DNA of 7,578 nucleotides from an uncultured bacterium. GTDB taxonomy: Bacteria; Bdellovibrionota_C; UBA2361; SZUA-149; CALKYB01. Positions 5,882 to 7,578 of the stretch are shown one piece after another. Position 1 is the first letter of the stretch; every line of letters begins with the position of its first letter. The DNA is taken from NCBI GenBank assembly GCA_938022485.1, contig CALIEE010000284.1:1-7578 (forward strand). The letters are read 5' to 3'. The notes beneath the pieces are model-generated. The model had not been told where the DNA came from, did no database searches, and saw only the letters and a list, made by a program, of their open reading frames with translations. Made by a program: the position numbers and the translations under genes.

Positions 5882-6257
5882 CAAAAGCTAGTTCTTCATC
5901 AATGAGAATTACTTCTGCGCTTGGAGTAATAAAATCAGCTGAAGGTTTTCCATAGTAGGCCAGCCATATAATTCTTACTCCAAAAATGGCAAAGGCGTTG
6001 AGAATTGCATAAGTAAAAACTAGGCCCCATGTGGCTGGAACCAGCCTCAACGATATTTTTCCTTTAGCCGTATAAAAACTGATAGTCTGAGCTTTGTTAG
6101 CCGAAAATTTGTCCTGATGGTTGGCTTTATATCTCCTCAGAGCTTCGTAGGGATCGTGGTTCTTTTTTCTGATTTCGTTTTTTTTGTTTTTCTTAGATTT
6201 TGGACGCGAGCTGTTGTTCCCGCTTCCTTTCAATCTATTTTTTTTATTTCTAGCCAT
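5862..6257 (-). CDS. Unrecognised small basic single-pass membrane protein
   Basis: A 131-residue protein that I do not recognise. Residues 1-50 are very Lys/Arg/Asn-rich and low in complexity, with runs such as KSKKNKKNEIRKKN, so this part is probably disordered and could bind nucleic acid or anionic lipid. Residues about 74-101 (from VPATWGLVFTYAIL on) form one hydrophobic helix. A short acidic C-terminal segment follows (SAEVILIDEELAFE). The positive-inside rule predicts a cytoplasmic N terminus. No signal peptidase or lipobox motif is seen. It converges with cysE (16-bp gap) and diverges from the next gene. The ATG sits in a CATATG palindrome, and only a distant AAGAAG about 16 nt upstream could act as a ribosome binding site. 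Coding potential is supported by the organised domain layout; function unknown. Confidence 0.68.
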   Translation of the reverse strand: MARNKKNRLKGSGNNSSRPKSKKNKKNEIRKKNHDPYEALRRYKANHQDKFSANKAQTISFYTAKGKISLRLVPATWGLVFTYAILNAFAIFGVRIIWLAYYGKPSADFITPSAEVILIDEELAFEKNPKR

Positions 6258-6383
6258 ATGCGGTTGTTATTACTTCTTAGGGTTGTTTAGCAGCATTAGC
6301 TGGTGTTCAGACGCCCTTTCTCCATCTTTCTCATCAAGCTTTTTCAATGGGTAAGACGAAAAAAGACTTGTTTATCGGCCATT

Positions 6384-6404
6384 GAGAGCCTCCCAAAGGC
6401 TTTC
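6384..6404. other. Stem-loop in the intergenic region
   Basis: GAGAGCCT (6384-6391) pairs with AGGCTTTC (6397-6404) to give an 8-bp stem with one G-U pair and a CCCAA loop. No T-run follows on either strand, so it is not an intrinsic terminator. It could be an RNA element in the leader of the downstream plus-strand gene, or a protein-binding dyad. Confidence 0.4.
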
Positions 6405-6435
6405 CGGTAATAGGTTAAGTGTCTGTAAATATTGT

Positions 6436-6457
6436 AAGAAAGGTAGCTACCTTTTTT
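6436..6457 (+). terminator. Terminator-like palindrome with T-run upstream of a small membrane gene
   Basis: AAAGGTAGCTACCTTT (6439-6454) is a perfect 16-bp palindrome. With the flanking AAG (6436-6438) and TTT (6455-6457) the stem extends through one G-U pair, and the 3' arm is a run of six T followed by GTTTTT. The shape is that of an intrinsic terminator, yet it lies 17 bp before the ATG at 6474 with no gene ending on this strand. It may be a leader attenuator, a terminator of an unseen small RNA, or an operator dyad. Confidence 0.4.
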
Positions 6458-6473
6458 GTTTTTGGTGCATAAC

Positions 6474-6794
6474 ATGGATAGGGAGACTAATTTGGCAAAT
6501 AACTATCAAAGACATCAGAAGCGGATGCAGCGGCGATATACCTTCACGAGGTCTAAGGCTGTAGTGGGTTTTCTGTTCTCTACCTTTTTAAGCATTATTC
6601 TTAGTACTTACTTCGATAGGTATGGAGTGGAAATTATGCGTCAAGCAATGACTTTGGTTGGTGTTTATTCTGCGGATTCCCATTTAGTAGAAGCTGAAAG
6701 CGAGGCGGCTTATAAGGTAGTTGACGGGGAAGAAGATAGTTACATCAATGATGATTTTAGTAACTTAAGAGAAAGAATTAGGGCGAATCGTTAG
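6474..6794 (+). CDS. Unrecognised small single-pass membrane protein
   Basis: A 106-residue protein that I do not recognise. Residues 1-28 are basic (QRHQKRMQRRYTFTRSK), residues about 29-47 form one hydrophobic helix (AVVGFLFSTFLSIILSTYF), and the remainder is soluble and acidic in the middle (EAESEAAY, DGEEDSYINDD) with a basic end (RERIRANR). The positive-inside rule puts the N terminus in the cytoplasm and the acidic tail outside. The same frame could begin at TTG 6456, adding six residues, but that codon lies inside the 3' arm of the palindrome; ATG 6474 is preferred, with a weak GGTG upstream. Its stop codon overlaps that of the convergent signalling gene (shared TTAG). Layout resembles the divergent neighbour (basic tail, one helix, acidic end), but no sequence similarity is apparent. 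Confidence 0.62.
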   Translation: MDRETNLANNYQRHQKRMQRRYTFTRSKAVVGFLFSTFLSIILSTYFDRYGVEIMRQAMTLVGVYSADSHLVEAESEAAYKVVDGEEDSYINDDFSNLRERIRANR

Positions 6795-7578
6795 CCCTCC
6801 GTACTGCCAACCTGCTCTCTCATTGGAAAAAGCTTTTCAAATTCCTGACATACCCTGAGAACCTCTTCCTCTGCGGCTTCACCCGCAGTATCCCATTGTC
6901 CATCCCGAAGAGACTGCTGATTGATTAATCTTTCAAAAATAGCAGCACTGATTCTTGCAGCAAGCATAGCTTGAGCGCCTTGTTCTAACTGTCTAGTGTT
7001 AAAAGCGTAACGCTCTACTCCAATTTCAATGACTCGACTAAGAATTTTTTCAATAACCTTGTATGTGAGGGGTCGAGTTAGGAAATGCACTTTTTCCGCT
7101 TTTTCAATGGATTTTAAGTTGGCTTCATCTTCAAGAATGACAATTAGCTCGCCCATTTTGTCTGGGTCAAACCAGTCCACGCCTTCGATGGCTTCCCACT
7201 CAGCTATAATGGCCGGGAAAGCGACTTTCTGCGTTGCTGAAATTAATTCTGTAGTGTCTTCGCAAAGTTGCCAAGGGATATTGTTTTTATCAAACAATCT
7301 TTCCAATATTTTTTGTAAAAAAGGATCTTTAATGAGCAGAAGAAGCGCATCCGAGGTTTCTGCTTCTACGTTATAGGCATTAGCAACAGCTCTTTGGACT
7401 GCTCTAGTTAATTGTCCAGTTCTAAAAGGTTTAGCCAACACCTCATCAATTGTGGAGATTTTTGGGTTGCTTTGGAACTCTTCTACTTTGTCTCTATCGA
7501 CTAAAAGCAAAGTCACAATATTTCTGGACGCTTTGGTTTGCTTTAGCCTTGAAGATAATTCTAAGGGATCAAACCCTG
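6791..7578 (-). CDS. Two-receiver response-regulator-like protein, 5' part outside the window
   Basis: The minus-strand frame is open from the right edge, so the N terminus lies outside; 261 residues are visible. A GTG at 7516 is not the true start because the frame continues upstream with receiver-like sequence (GFDPLELSSRLKQ). Visible residues 1-65 are the C-terminal half of a receiver domain, including the conserved Lys in LAKPF (47-51). Residues about 76-185 form a second receiver fold that appears degenerate: the acidic pair is K83-D84, the phospho-acceptor position is E126 (AEWEA), the Thr/Ser after beta-4 is Glu (LED), and the Lys is R168 (LTRPL). Residues 186-261 are a helical tail of unknown role, with no recognised HTH, GGDEF or kinase motif. 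It is probably an adaptor or regulator in a phosphorelay, with the second receiver phosphorylation-independent. The partner kinase is not visible. Confidence 0.75.
   Translation of the reverse strand, partial: GFDPLELSSRLKQTKASRNIVTLLLVDRDKVEEFQSNPKISTIDEVLAKPFRTGQLTRAVQRAVANAYNVEAETSDALLLLIKDPFLQKILERLFDKNNIPWQLCEDTTELISATQKVAFPAIIAEWEAIEGVDWFDPDKMGELIVILEDEANLKSIEKAEKVHFLTRPLTYKVIEKILSRVIEIGVERYAFNTRQLEQGAQAMLAARISAAIFERLINQQSLRDGQWDTAGEAAEEEVLRVCQEFEKLFPMREQVGSTEG

Larger units (their letters stand above)
6258..6473. other. 216-bp divergent intergenic region with two dyads
   Basis: This gap separates two divergent small membrane protein genes and should hold both promoters, but no clear -35/-10 pair is seen on either strand. 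It contains a hairpin at 6384-6404 and a palindrome with a T-run at 6436-6457, both listed separately. It also holds a 12-codon frame (ATG 6347, stop 6383-6385: MGKTKKDLFIGH) ending directly at the first hairpin, without a ribosome binding site. No tRNA, SRP RNA or known riboswitch core was recognised. Confidence 0.5.

Noticed and set aside
5555..5884. Minus-strand 109-codon open frame at the end of cysE
   Set aside because: Antisense to the conserved hexapeptide-repeat domain of cysE and overlapping the neighbouring gene.
6382..6564. Plus-strand 60-codon frame from TTG
   Set aside because: It overlaps the better supported membrane protein gene in another frame, runs through both dyads and has no ribosome binding site.
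7029..7376. Plus-strand 115-codon open frame
   Set aside because: Antisense to the degenerate receiver domain; no recognisable features.
7514..7516. GTG 7516 as the start of the receiver protein
   Set aside because: The frame stays open upstream to the window edge with receiver-like sequence, and starting here would cut a receiver domain in half.
1..7578. Defence system, CRISPR array, prophage or insertion sequence
   Set aside because: No repeat-spacer pattern, transposase or nuclease motifs, terminal inverted repeats or integrase were seen; the window is mainly a metabolic locus.

Overview
This 7.6-kb window is mostly an assimilatory sulfate reduction and cysteine biosynthesis locus, arranged as two divergent units around a 137-bp control region (2204-2340). 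Leftward (minus strand) run an Rrf2-family regulator, cysD (sulfate adenylyltransferase subunit 2) and cysN (subunit 1, the GTPase), which runs off the left edge. Rightward run cysI (sulfite reductase hemoprotein), a uroporphyrinogen-III C-methyltransferase (cobA/SUMT, first step to the siroheme CysI needs) and an EpsC-type serine O-acetyltransferase (cysE, making the O-acetylserine that accepts sulfide).

The control region holds a perfect 8-bp inverted repeat, TATCCCTA-N9-TAGGGATA, at 2228-2252. It lies directly upstream of an extended -10-like element for cysI and 25 bp from the regulator start codon. The simplest reading (inference) is that the Rrf2 protein binds here, controls both arms and regulates itself, like CymR in Firmicutes. 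It lacks the IscR-type Cys ligand spacing. APS/PAPS reductase (cysH), a stand-alone APS kinase, a flavoprotein sulfite reductase subunit, cysteine synthase and the precorrin-2 dehydrogenase/ferrochelatase are not in the window.

Right of cysE the content changes. There are two small, divergent, unrecognised single-pass membrane proteins (5862-6257 minus, 6474-6794 plus), separated by 216 bp that hold two dyads. After them comes the C-terminal 261 codons of a two-receiver signalling protein (6791 to the right edge, minus). Its second receiver has lost every phosphorylation residue that I can align.

Organism: a bacterium with moderately AT-rich DNA, weak or absent Shine-Dalgarno sequences at many starts, and GTG and TTG starts for cysD and cysE. 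The Rrf2-cysD-cysN // cysI-cobA-epsC arrangement and the EpsC-type enzyme make me think of Verrucomicrobiota (Opitutia-like, possibly marine). This is a low-confidence impression from memory, not a demonstrated assignment. No tRNA, rRNA, CRISPR array, insertion sequence or long repeat was seen. No stretch over 300 bp lacks a gene.
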